Below, piece by piece: positions 37,390 through 45,016 of a DNA stretch of 51,066 nt (the first letter of the stretch is position 1; each line of letters begins with the position of its first letter). The position numbers were made by a program, and so were the translations under genes. The notes below the pieces were generated by a model. It was given only the letters and a program-made list of their open reading frames with translations, made no database searches and was not told the DNA's origin. This stretch comes from Gemmatimonadota bacterium (GTDB taxonomy: Bacteria > Gemmatimonadota > Gemmatimonadetes > Longimicrobiales > Gaopeijiaceae). Location: contig VXMI01000088.1 of the NCBI GenBank assembly GCA_009841165.1, positions 1-51,066 of the forward strand. Direction: 5' to 3'.

Positions 37390-38705
37390 GATCCTTCCTC
37401 CGGATAGGCCGAGCCGATGGCCCGCTCCATCTCTGCCAGCCCTTTCATGTAGTCGGCCCGCAGGCGTGCGAGCCCGAGGCGGACGTCAAGCAGCACTTCT
37501 TCGCTGTCGAGCAGCTCGACCACTCCCGTGACTCCCCCCGAGTACGCCTCCTCCGTCGCGCGGAGCGCATGTTCGGCCTGGGGCAGCAGCGCGCGCTCGA
37601 AGAGGGCCAGCTGCCTCGCGATCGTGGCCAGGTGAAACGCGGTCGACCGGACCGCCAGCGCCACACCGTTGACCGCGTCGCGATATGCCTCTTCCGCCGC
37701 GGCCAGACGCGCACCGGCTTCCCGGACGCCGGCGCCGTAGACGGACCCGAAGAGGGGAACGCTGGCTCCGAGGGTCATGCTGAACTGGTCCTGCCCGTTG
37801 TCAGGGGGCGGACTCGCCAGCCCCGGGGCGTCGCGGCGCGCCAGGACGTTTCCCCATGCAACGCCGATGGTGAAGTCGGGTCGCGACCGGCGGCTTGCCA
37901 GGCGCAGGGCGTGCTCGTTGCCGACGATCCTCAGTCGAGCCGCGCTGATTTCCGGTCTTGCAGCGAGCCCGGCCATCTGCAACCCGTCGTCGACGACCCG
38001 CACCGCCGGGAGGTTGCCGATCTCGACCGGAGGGATCGGCGCGGCCACCGGGCGATCGGCCAGCACGTTCAGCGCGGATTCGAAGTCCGTCCTCTGCCGC
38101 AGCAGTTCCTGCCGCCGGTTCAGGACCCGGGTGACTTCGGCCTGAAGCTTGATCACCTCCTGCTGCTGCCCGAAGCCCTGGGAGTAGCGGGCCTGTGCCA
38201 GCGCTTCGTAGTGAAGCAGCAGCTCCTCTTCCTCGCCCGTGATTCGCAGCGCCTGGTCGAGGTAGGCAAGATCGTAATAGGCCAGCTTGACCTGCCGAAC
38301 GATCTCGGCCCTGTGCGCCTCGTACGACTCGTTGCGGATCGCGGCCTCCGCCGCCGCCACTCCTCTTCGGTCCGACCGTGTCCCGAACCAGGGAAACGAC
38401 TGGCTGAGCGACAGACTGGAGAACTGCGGACCTGCACGCGTCTGAGGGCCCAGTACATGCTGGGTGAAGGAGACCGCGGGATCGGGCAGCGCCGCCGCCT
38501 GGGGAATGCGCGACTCGGAAGCCTGGTACTCGAGGAAAGCCCCTAGCACACGCGGGTTGCGATCGAGCGCTTCGCCGATGAGGACGGCGAGCGTGGCGTC
38601 GCCGTTGGTTGTGTACGGTTGTGACTGCGCGGCGGCGGTCGCCGCGGCGGTATGGTGGGGAATGACGATCGCATGCACGACCGCCAGGACTCGCATGATG
38701 GACAT
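37386..38705 (-). CDS. cusC: CusC/TolC-type outer-membrane efflux channel
   Basis: A 439-residue outer-membrane efflux protein. After an N-terminal export signal (MSIMRVLAVVHAIV, ending near TAAAQ), two repeats of long alpha-helical hairpin regions typical of TolC are seen (for example residues 120-230 and 300-425), with LYYDL/AYYDLAYLDQAL-type helices and the conserved PDP before the barrel strand (ALPDPAVSF). Length is close to that of CusC. It is cotranscribed with the adaptor (four-base overlap) and follows a His-rich exported protein with a 60-base gap. Confidence 0.88.
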   Translation of the reverse strand: MSIMRVLAVVHAIVIPHHTAAATAAAQSQPYTTNGDATLAVLIGEALDRNPRVLGAFLEYQASESRIPQAAALPDPAVSFTQHVLGPQTRAGPQFSSLSLSQSFPWFGTRSDRRGVAAAEAAIRNESYEAHRAEIVRQVKLAYYDLAYLDQALRITGEEEELLLHYEALAQARYSQGFGQQQEVIKLQAEVTRVLNRRQELLRQRTDFESALNVLADRPVAAPIPPVEIGNLPAVRVVDDGLQMAGLAARPEISAARLRIVGNEHALRLASRRSRPDFTIGVAWGNVLARRDAPGLASPPPDNGQDQFSMTLGASVPLFGSVYGAGVREAGARLAAAEEAYRDAVNGVALAVRSTAFHLATIARQLALFERALLPQAEHALRATEEAYSGGVTGVVELLDSEEVLLDVRLGLARLRADYMKGLAEMERAIGSAYPEEGS

Positions 38706-38765
38706 GGGTGCCTCGCAGCCTGAAAGGTCGAGTCGGCGGCGCGCCCGGCTGGACGCTCCGGAAGA

Positions 38766-39134
38766 TCAGGCGGCGTGGCGTGGAGGTGGTGGTTCGACCG
38801 CCAGGTCGGCGGCGACCGGAATCGTGCTGAAATAGGAGCCCGCGCCTTCGAAGACGGCTGGCAGGCGCATCACCGCCACCGCACGGGCCGGTCGGACCGA
38901 CGAAGCCCCACAGGCCGGAATCATCAGACAACCCTCGCTGTCACCGTGGTGTTGGCCGTGCGGGGTCATCGGTGAGCCGTCGGGGGGGTGGTGCGCATCG
39001 TGAGGCCCCGGGGGTGGCGCCGCGGTGGCGTGATGGCCGCCGTCGGGCGCATCGGTTCCCATGTCACAGCGGAGAGCGACGAGCTGGGACCACGAGATGG
39101 CCACGAAAGCGATCAGGGCTACGGTGCGGCGCAT
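38766..39134 (-). CDS. Small His-rich exported protein in the metal-efflux operon
   Basis: A 122-residue hypothetical protein with a signal peptide (MRRTVALIAFVAISWSQLVAL) and a His/Met-rich central region (GGHH, PHDAHH, MTPHGQHHGDSEGCLMIPACG): eight His between residues 34 and 63, plus Cys69 and Cys75. This fits a periplasmic copper-binding protein or metal chaperone, in keeping with its place directly upstream of cusC. No known domain recognised. The frame is open further upstream; ATG 39134 is chosen because it starts the signal peptide. Confidence 0.7.
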   Translation of the reverse strand: MRRTVALIAFVAISWSQLVALRCDMGTDAPDGGHHATAAPPPGPHDAHHPPDGSPMTPHGQHHGDSEGCLMIPACGASSVRPARAVAVMRLPAVFEGAGSYFSTIPVAADLAVEPPPPRHAA

Positions 39135-39211
39135 GGCACCAATGTGCCTCCGGTCCCTCGCGGGCGTCAACATGCGCATCGGCTCGGGAGGGCGCCTCGT
39201 CCGGCGGGAGG

Positions 39212-40255
39212 CTACCGGAACAGCGCGGGGTGGCCCCCCGTGTGCAGCAGTATTGCGTGCGCGCCCTTCGGAACCCGTCCCTCGCGGATCCACGCGATCA
39301 TCGCGGCAGCCGTCTTGCCCGTGTAGACGGGGTCGAGGATCACACCGGCCAGCGCGCCGAACAGCGCAATGGCTTCTTCGCCTGCCGGGGTGTCATGGCC
39401 GTACCCGGGGCCCACGAAGTCGCTCGTGGCCAGGACCGCCTGTCCCATCTCCTTGACCCGCTCCGTCAGGCGGAGGCTGCCGGGCCGACGCTCGGCTCCC
39501 GTGTTTTCGAGCAGGTCGGCGGCGGCTTCGGCGAGTTCGGTCGCCTTCCGGCGAATGGTCGGAGCGGACTCGTCGGGACTGACGCCCACCAGCGAGGCGC
39601 GCCACCCCAGGATCGCGCGGCCGACGATGAGGCCGGCGAGCGTGCCGCCCGAGGAGGACGAAACGAAGATCCACGGCGGGGCGGCGTCAGGTCCTGAAGC
39701 CTCGTGGTACTGGTCGTGGATCTCGACGAGGGAATGCACGTATCCCAGTGCTCCCCGGGCGGTCGACGCGCCGATCGGGATAACGAGAGCTTTTCCACCG
39801 GCGCTGTCGATTCGACGTGCCTCCTCCGCCATACAGCGCGTTCGGTCGGCGGCGTCGGCGATGGTCACGATGCGGGCTCCAAGCAGCCGGTGCAGGCGGG
39901 GGTTGCCGCGCGCGGGGTCCTCGGGCTCGCCGTTGATCACGAGCGAACAGCCCAGGCCGAGGTGCGCGGCCGCCGCCGCGGTGACCCGGCAGTGGTTGGA
40001 GTGGGGTCCCCCCGCGGTGATGAGGTGGGTCACGCCCGTCAGCCGGGCGGGGTCCAGTTCATACTCGACCTTGCGGACTTTGTTGCCGCCCAGCCCGAGA
40101 CCGGTCCACGCGTCCGCCTTCACGGAGATCTCCACACCGCGCCCGAGCCGGGCCGAGAGAGCGGGTGCGCGAAGGAGCGGTGTGGGGGTGTTGGCCAGGC
40201 GGGTACGGCCAATGCGGGCCAGGCGTTGGAGTTCGGGGAAACGGTCCTGGAGCAC
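39212..40255 (-). CDS. PLP-dependent D-cysteine desulfhydrase/ACC deaminase-like enzyme
   Basis: A 347-residue fold-type II PLP enzyme related to D-cysteine desulfhydrase and ACC deaminase. Lys59 in LGGNKVRK is the expected Schiff-base residue; GGPHSNHCR (82-90) binds the substrate carboxylate and SSSSGGT is the phosphate loop. The enzyme would produce pyruvate and ammonia, plus sulfide from D-cysteine; substrate is unproven. It starts with GTG 9 bases after the DtxR stop, so it appears to be in one transcript with the regulator and possibly the efflux genes downstream. Confidence 0.85.
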   Translation of the reverse strand: MLQDRFPELQRLARIGRTRLANTPTPLLRAPALSARLGRGVEISVKADAWTGLGLGGNKVRKVEYELDPARLTGVTHLITAGGPHSNHCRVTAAAAAHLGLGCSLVINGEPEDPARGNPRLHRLLGARIVTIADAADRTRCMAEEARRIDSAGGKALVIPIGASTARGALGYVHSLVEIHDQYHEASGPDAAPPWIFVSSSSGGTLAGLIVGRAILGWRASLVGVSPDESAPTIRRKATELAEAAADLLENTGAERRPGSLRLTERVKEMGQAVLATSDFVGPGYGHDTPAGEEAIALFGALAGVILDPVYTGKTAAAMIAWIREGRVPKGAHAILLHTGGHPALFR

Positions 40256-40264
40256 GGTGAGGCT

Positions 40265-40936
40265 CTATTCCTCCATCACCGTCACGCGCCGGGCCACCCC
40301 GGCCTTCAGGGTGAAGGGCTCCGCGCCTCCCTCCACCAGCACCGTGACCCGCCCGCTGTCGATTCCCCCCTTTTGCACCAGCGCCCTGGCACCCGGGACC
40401 AGGCTGACCGACTCGAAGTAGCGCAGGCGGGCTGGATCGTGATCCGACACGGATCTGACGGTCACCCGTGTCCCGTCGGGCACCTCGTTGAGACGCGGGT
40501 ACGCGGTCGGGTCGATCTTGCCGTTGCGGGTAGGGATCGGCGCCCCGTGGGGGTCGGTGGCGGGGTTGCCCATGGCCTCGGCCATGCGGTCCACCAGTTC
40601 GTCCGAGGCGGCGTGCTCGAGACGCTCGGCCTCCTCGTGGACGTCGTCCCAGCCGAAACCGAGCTCCCGCACCAGGTAGGACTCGATGATGCGGTGACGT
40701 CGCAGTACCTTCAGCGCTTCACGGTTCCCCAGAGGGGTGAGGCGGACTCCACGGTACGGTTCATGTTCCAGCAACCCGTCCTCGGCGAGACGGCGGATCA
40801 TGCCGCTGACCGACGCGGGTTGCACTTCCAGCGCCTGGGCGAGATGGCTGGTTCCGGCAGCCTCCCCTCGTTCGTTGAGCGTGTAGATCGCCTTCAGATA
40901 GTCTTCAACGGAGCGCGACAGGCCGGGGGACTTCAT
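40265..40936 (-). CDS. DtxR/MntR-type metal-dependent transcriptional regulator
   Basis: A 223-residue DtxR-family repressor. The winged helix (residues about 5-70: SVEDYLKAIYTL, SHLAQALEVQPASVSGMIRRLAEDGLL, YRGVRLTPLG), the dimerisation/metal domain (about 75-145, including EEAERLEHAASDELVDRM with metal ligands) and the C-terminal SH3/FeoA-like domain (about 155-223) are all present. Regulators of this family respond to Fe2+ or Mn2+; here it heads a set of genes ending in a Cu/Ag-type pump, so its target metal is uncertain. ATG 40936 gives the family length, but no SD is visible. Confidence 0.88.
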   Translation of the reverse strand: MKSPGLSRSVEDYLKAIYTLNERGEAAGTSHLAQALEVQPASVSGMIRRLAEDGLLEHEPYRGVRLTPLGNREALKVLRRHRIIESYLVRELGFGWDDVHEEAERLEHAASDELVDRMAEAMGNPATDPHGAPIPTRNGKIDPTAYPRLNEVPDGTRVTVRSVSDHDPARLRYFESVSLVPGARALVQKGGIDSGRVTVLVEGGAEPFTLKAGVARRVTVMEE

Positions 40937-40944
40937 GACCGCAA

Positions 40945-40978
40945 GATAATGGAAATCCCCAACGAAATCCGCGATAAT
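40945..40978. promoter_or_regulatory. Paired repeats upstream of the DtxR gene, candidate operator
   Basis: GATAAT occurs at 40945-40950 and 40973-40978, and GAAATCC at 40952-40958 and 40964-40970, all on the + strand. They form a symmetrical arrangement GATAAT-GAAATCC-GAAATCC-GATAAT, 9 to 42 bases upstream of the DtxR ATG. It could be an autoregulatory site, though the sequence is not a recognisable DtxR or MntR box. Confidence 0.35.
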
Positions 40979-41025
40979 CGTGTCTGGTCTGGTGAGGGCA
41001 CAGGGGGATTTCATTCCGAGGAGGT

Positions 41026-41223
41026 ATGGTGGAAGATTCGGTCGCCGTTGACGCCAAGCGAATCCTGCTCCGTTATGGCACTCCGATCTCCGTGCTGGAC
41101 AGGATCTCGAAGGAAGAGCGCATAGGACTGGCCCGAACCGTCGCCACGACGCCACTGCAGGACCGGGAAGTCCGCCTCCGCGAGCTGCTTGCGGAAATGG
41201 GGCACGTCAAGGCCGCATCCTAG
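41026..41223 (+). CDS. Small hypothetical protein (65 aa)
   Basis: An open frame with GAGGAGGT immediately before the ATG (or before the GTG at 41029). The predicted peptide is charged and well balanced (VDAKRILLRYGTPISVLDRISKEERIGLARTV...), unlike the Arg/Pro-rich shadow frames elsewhere. It reads away from the DtxR gene, with 89 bases between. No family recognised and no export signal. The SD spacing is short, so the call is tentative. Its stop lies 28 bases before the convergent ABC-class ATPase. Confidence 0.45.
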   Translation: MVEDSVAVDAKRILLRYGTPISVLDRISKEERIGLARTVATTPLQDREVRLRELLAEMGHVKAAS

Positions 41224-41251
41224 CAGGCCTGCTCGATTCCGGCGGGCCGGA

Positions 41252-42976
41252 TCAGGCCTTCCTTCCGATCATTGTCAGGGATCTGAGCCGCGCGAGAGCC
41301 GCAGCGACTTCCTGCATGCGCGGCAATGCAAGGTCTCCGGTCCGGCCGGTATCGAGCACGTCGAGGCCATCGTCGTCCAGTGAGCCCCTCAAAGCCTCCA
41401 GAATGTCCTCCACGGCCATTTCGGCGCCCATGAACCTCTGCGCGTACACCAATGCCTGCGCTACGGCACGGGTCTGCGCGCGCGACACGAGCTGCCTTAC
41501 CCCGCCAAGGTCGATCCGGTCGCTGCCGATCTCCACGACGGTGCGGGTCGGTACCTTGACGTGGATGGGCTTGCGACCGCGCCGGGGACGAATCGAGCGC
41601 GGGTCCGGGCATCGATGCCGCCACGGCCATGCGACCGCTCCGGTCTCGGTGGTGCGGCCGGTCGGGCTGGCGACCGCCACCGCTCGCGCCTCGTCCGTCA
41701 GCTCGTGGGGTTGATAGCGGATCATGCCGAGCACCCGGTCCGCCACATCCAGATAGTCGCCCGAGCCGCCGATCACGAGGAGCGTGCTGGCGCCTGCGTC
41801 CCTGTAGAGGCTACTCACACGGTCGATGAAGGGGGTGATCGGTTCGTCTTCCGCCTTCACCAGCGCCTGCATGCGCCGGTCGCGGATCATGAAGTTGGTG
41901 GCAGCCGTGTCCTCGTCGATGAGCAGCAGCCGCGATCCCGCTTCCAGAGCCTCGACGATGGCGGCGGCCTGGCTGGTCGAGCCGGACGCGTTGGCCGTCG
42001 TGAAGGACCGCGTGTCCTGACCATCCGGGAGCCTGTCGATGAAGGGGGAAATGTCGACGCCCACGACCGAGCGGCCGTCCTCTGCCTGGACCCTGGTCGC
42101 GGTCGGTTCTGTGACGACCCATTCGCGGCCGTCGCCCGGGCGATGGTTGTAGACTCCTGCCGCCACGGCATTGAGGACGGTCGATTTGCCGTGGTAGCCG
42201 CCCCCGACCAGCAGGGTCACGCCCCGAGGGATGCCCATCCCGGAGAGAGGCGGCCCGTTGAGGCGGTCCATGGTGACCTGAAGACCGGCGGGAGACTGAA
42301 AGGGGATCGCCTGACCACCGGCAAGGGGCCGGTCGTCGACGCCGCTCTGCCGTGGCAGTATCGCGCCGTTGGCGATGAAGGCGACCAGGCCGAGCTTGCC
42401 CAGTTGCGCGCGGAGGTGGTCGGCGTCTTCGTTGACTTCGGCGTGGCGAGCGATCTCGGCCGGGGAGTGGGCATCGCTCAACAGCGTTTCCCTGACCAGC
42501 TTCGGCAGAGTCCCGAGGAGCAGGGTCTCCGCCTGGCGGCCCAGGATGCGTCGTCCGGCAGCCGGAAGCCCCACGGTGAACCTCGCCTCCACCGCGCCGT
42601 CGCGAGCGACCATGACCGCGGTGTTTGCCAGGACGACCTGGCCCGGATCCACCATGCCGATTTCACCGCTTCTGCCGCTTCCCGTTCGGCGGCCCCGCGA
42701 ACCGCGGGACCGCCTGGCGAAAGCCCGGGCGAAGAGGCATGCGATTCCCGTACGGCGCGGCGCCGTGGCCAGCAAAGCCGCTTCGAGCCCCACGGCTTCC
42801 GGACTCAGAACGGCGGCGACCTGACTGGGCGCGGCGAAGGGATCGCCTTGCACGCGGCGAACTTCGAGGTTGAATTGTGGTAAGGACCAGGTGCCCCGCA
42901 GCTCCCGATAGGCGGGGTATCCGCGCCCGTCGATCCTACGGAGCGTGCGTTGCAGGTCGGCTGCTGTCCCGCCCAT
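41252..42976 (-). CDS. ABC-class P-loop ATPase
   Basis: A 574-residue cytoplasmic protein resembling the 'predicted ATPase of the ABC class'. Walker A GGGYHGKST (about 290-298), an ABC signature-like SGSTSQAAAIVEALEAG, and Walker B RLLLIDEDTAATNFM are visible; there is no membrane domain. Basic, low-complexity residues (RSRGSRGRRTGSGRSG) precede the domain. Function unknown: these proteins are stand-alone ATPases. GAGG close to the ATG supports the start at 42976; the frame is open further. The start is only 26 bases from that of the divergent DUF3179 gene. Confidence 0.75.
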   Translation of the reverse strand: MGGTAADLQRTLRRIDGRGYPAYRELRGTWSLPQFNLEVRRVQGDPFAAPSQVAAVLSPEAVGLEAALLATAPRRTGIACLFARAFARRSRGSRGRRTGSGRSGEIGMVDPGQVVLANTAVMVARDGAVEARFTVGLPAAGRRILGRQAETLLLGTLPKLVRETLLSDAHSPAEIARHAEVNEDADHLRAQLGKLGLVAFIANGAILPRQSGVDDRPLAGGQAIPFQSPAGLQVTMDRLNGPPLSGMGIPRGVTLLVGGGYHGKSTVLNAVAAGVYNHRPGDGREWVVTEPTATRVQAEDGRSVVGVDISPFIDRLPDGQDTRSFTTANASGSTSQAAAIVEALEAGSRLLLIDEDTAATNFMIRDRRMQALVKAEDEPITPFIDRVSSLYRDAGASTLLVIGGSGDYLDVADRVLGMIRYQPHELTDEARAVAVASPTGRTTETGAVAWPWRHRCPDPRSIRPRRGRKPIHVKVPTRTVVEIGSDRIDLGGVRQLVSRAQTRAVAQALVYAQRFMGAEMAVEDILEALRGSLDDDGLDVLDTGRTGDLALPRMQEVAAALARLRSLTMIGRKA

Positions 42977-43002
42977 TGGCCTCGGCTTCAAGGAGGTTCG
43001 AG

Positions 43003-44100
43003 ATGCGATGCAACCCAGACACCACAAACCTCGGATGGATCCTTGTTCTGGCGGGTGGCCTCGCGTCCTGTTCAGACAGCGAACTGGTCGGAACGCTGCC
43101 CGACCTGAACTGCGGGGACCTCGATCCCGCATTCCTCGCTGACGGGGGCGTGGGGCGAGACGGCATCCCGGCACTCACGAACCCGACCTTTGTCCCGTCG
43201 CTGCACGAGTCGGACACCGGATACCTGAGGGGTTCGGACAGGGTGATCGGAGTCCGGGTCGGCGACGAGTGGCTGGCGATTCCACACAATATCATGTACC
43301 GCCACGAGATAGTCAATCTGGACAGGGGGGCGCAGGCCATAGCTGTCACCTACTGTCCGCTGACCGGCTCGGCGCTGGCGTTCGACCGGGGGTCGGTGGG
43401 CAGTGCGGAGTTCGGTGTGTCGGGTCTGTTGTATCAGGCGAACCTGATCATGTACGACCGGCAGTCCGACGATTCGCTGTGGCCGCAAATGAGGGGAGCG
43501 GCGGCCTGCGGCCCCAGAGCGGGGCAGGCCCTGGTCCGCTATCCGCTGGTGGAGATGAGCTGGCAGGGGTGGAAGGAGCTGTTCCCGGGTTCGTCGGTCA
43601 TCGGGGTCTCACTGTTCGACCAGGACGCCTATAGCGTGAATCCGTACGGCAACGCCTACGAGCACCCGAACAACCCTTCGTACCTCGGCTTTCCGATCCC
43701 GAACGACGATGACCGGCGGCAGCCCAAGGAGAGGGTTCTGGGGCTGCCGGCGCAGGCGGGTGGTTCACCTGTCGCGTTTCCCTTCCACGCCATGGAGGCC
43801 CGAGGCGAGAAGTGGGTCGCCGAATTCGATCATGGCGGTGCACCGGCCGCGGTCCTGTGGGACAGAACCCTGTTCGCGGCCGTGGCCGTGCGTCCCGTCG
43901 CACAGGGCCGGCACCTCACTTTCAGGGTCGAGGACGACGTGATCGTGGACGACGAGACCGGATCCTGGTGGTCGGTAGCGGGCGTGGCGACCCATGGCCC
44001 CCTCGCCGGAGAGAGCCTCGAAATCATCCCCGAGGCGTACGTGGCTTTCTGGCTTGCCTGGGTCGCATTCCATCCGGGAACGGAGCTGTTTGTTGAGTGA
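43003..44100 (+). CDS. DUF3179 lipoprotein
   Basis: A 365-residue lipoprotein (lipobox GGLASC, Cys23) that is mostly one DUF3179 domain, a family of unknown function in bacterial envelopes. Conserved-looking stretches include YRHEIVNLD, TYCPLTGSALAFDR, LYQANLIMYDRQSDDSLWPQ and FHPGTELF. AAGGAGG six bases before the ATG gives an unambiguous start. The gene overlaps the following outer-membrane-type gene region by a TGA/ATG arrangement, suggesting coupled expression with it and the second gamma-glutamyltransferase. Confidence 0.85.
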   Translation: MRCNPDTTNLGWILVLAGGLASCSDSELVGTLPDLNCGDLDPAFLADGGVGRDGIPALTNPTFVPSLHESDTGYLRGSDRVIGVRVGDEWLAIPHNIMYRHEIVNLDRGAQAIAVTYCPLTGSALAFDRGSVGSAEFGVSGLLYQANLIMYDRQSDDSLWPQMRGAAACGPRAGQALVRYPLVEMSWQGWKELFPGSSVIGVSLFDQDAYSVNPYGNAYEHPNNPSYLGFPIPNDDDRRQPKERVLGLPAQAGGSPVAFPFHAMEARGEKWVAEFDHGGAPAAVLWDRTLFAAVAVRPVAQGRHLTFRVEDDVIVDDETGSWWSVAGVATHGPLAGESLEIIPEAYVAFWLAWVAFHPGTELFVE

Positions 44101-44107
44101 TGCGCGG

Positions 44108-45016
44108 ATGGGCGACGCGTTGCCGTGTGGTGCGCGCCCATCCGGTACGGGATGCCTGAGGGCGTGCGGCCGGTCGGGCGGCGTCCTCCTGGCGATCGCG
44201 CTGGCCGGACCCGTGCTGGATGACGGAAGCGCCGCTGCCCAGTGGGTGGAGCCGCCCGGTCGCGGATGGATCGCCCTGGCCGTGTATCACCAGGACACGA
44301 AGGAACATTTCGGCATGACCGGCGACGTCAGGCCGTTCTTCGCGGATGGCCACGCGGTCACCACTTCGTCGTTCCTGACGTCGGCGCTGGGGCTGGCACC
44401 CGACCTCGACCTGTGGACCCAGTTCTCCTTCAACAGGCTTCGCTACGACGACATCGCGGGCGATCGCGCGTCCGCCGGACTCGGCGATGTCCGCATGTGG
44501 CTGCGGTTTGCGCCGCTCAGGTGGCTGGATGTGTCCCTGCCGTTCGCGATTCGGGGCGGCGTCAAGCTGCCGGTCGGCGATTTCGATGTCGACGCCGAGA
44601 TCATCCCCCTCGGCGACGGGCAGCGCGACTGGGAACTCATGGCCGAGGTGGGCCATTCTTTCTGGCCGCGTTCGCTGTACCTGTCGGGGTGGGCGGGCTA
44701 CCGCTGGCGCGAGGAGAACAGGGAATCGAGAAAGGACTTCGGCAACGAGTTCTTCTACTTCCTGCAACTGGGCGGGCGGCTGGGGCCCCTCGGCTACAAG
44801 GTGGCAGTGGACGGATGGGACGGGGCCGCGGGGGTCACCGAGGGGATACGGGTGCCCGGCTTTCAGCGGGAACTCGTGCAACTCCAGCCGTCCGTGCTCT
44901 ATAATGTCGGCTCGGGCCAGGTCGAGCTGGGAGCCCGCTTCGCGCTCAGGGGGAAGAACCTGCCGTCGGGGGCCGCGCTCATGGCACAGTACTTCAGGAG
45001 ATGGGAGCCGTTCTGA
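44108..45016 (+). CDS. Outer-membrane beta-barrel/transporter-like protein
   Basis: A 302-residue exported protein of unclear family. After a leader (GGVLLAIALAGPVLDDGSAAAQ), the sequence alternates short hydrophobic strands and polar turns (for example GWIALAVYHQDT, LDLWTQFSFNRLRYDD, LGDVRMWLRFAPLRW, SLYLSGWAGYRW), ending in the aromatic QYFRRWEPF typical of beta-barrel C-termini. It resembles the transporter/MetA-degradation-like barrel group; this is inference. The start is uncertain: no clear SD, and TTG at 44093 is an alternative. The stop is in TGATG with the next gene. Confidence 0.6.
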   Translation: MGDALPCGARPSGTGCLRACGRSGGVLLAIALAGPVLDDGSAAAQWVEPPGRGWIALAVYHQDTKEHFGMTGDVRPFFADGHAVTTSSFLTSALGLAPDLDLWTQFSFNRLRYDDIAGDRASAGLGDVRMWLRFAPLRWLDVSLPFAIRGGVKLPVGDFDVDAEIIPLGDGQRDWELMAEVGHSFWPRSLYLSGWAGYRWREENRESRKDFGNEFFYFLQLGGRLGPLGYKVAVDGWDGAAGVTEGIRVPGFQRELVQLQPSVLYNVGSGQVELGARFALRGKNLPSGAALMAQYFRRWEPF

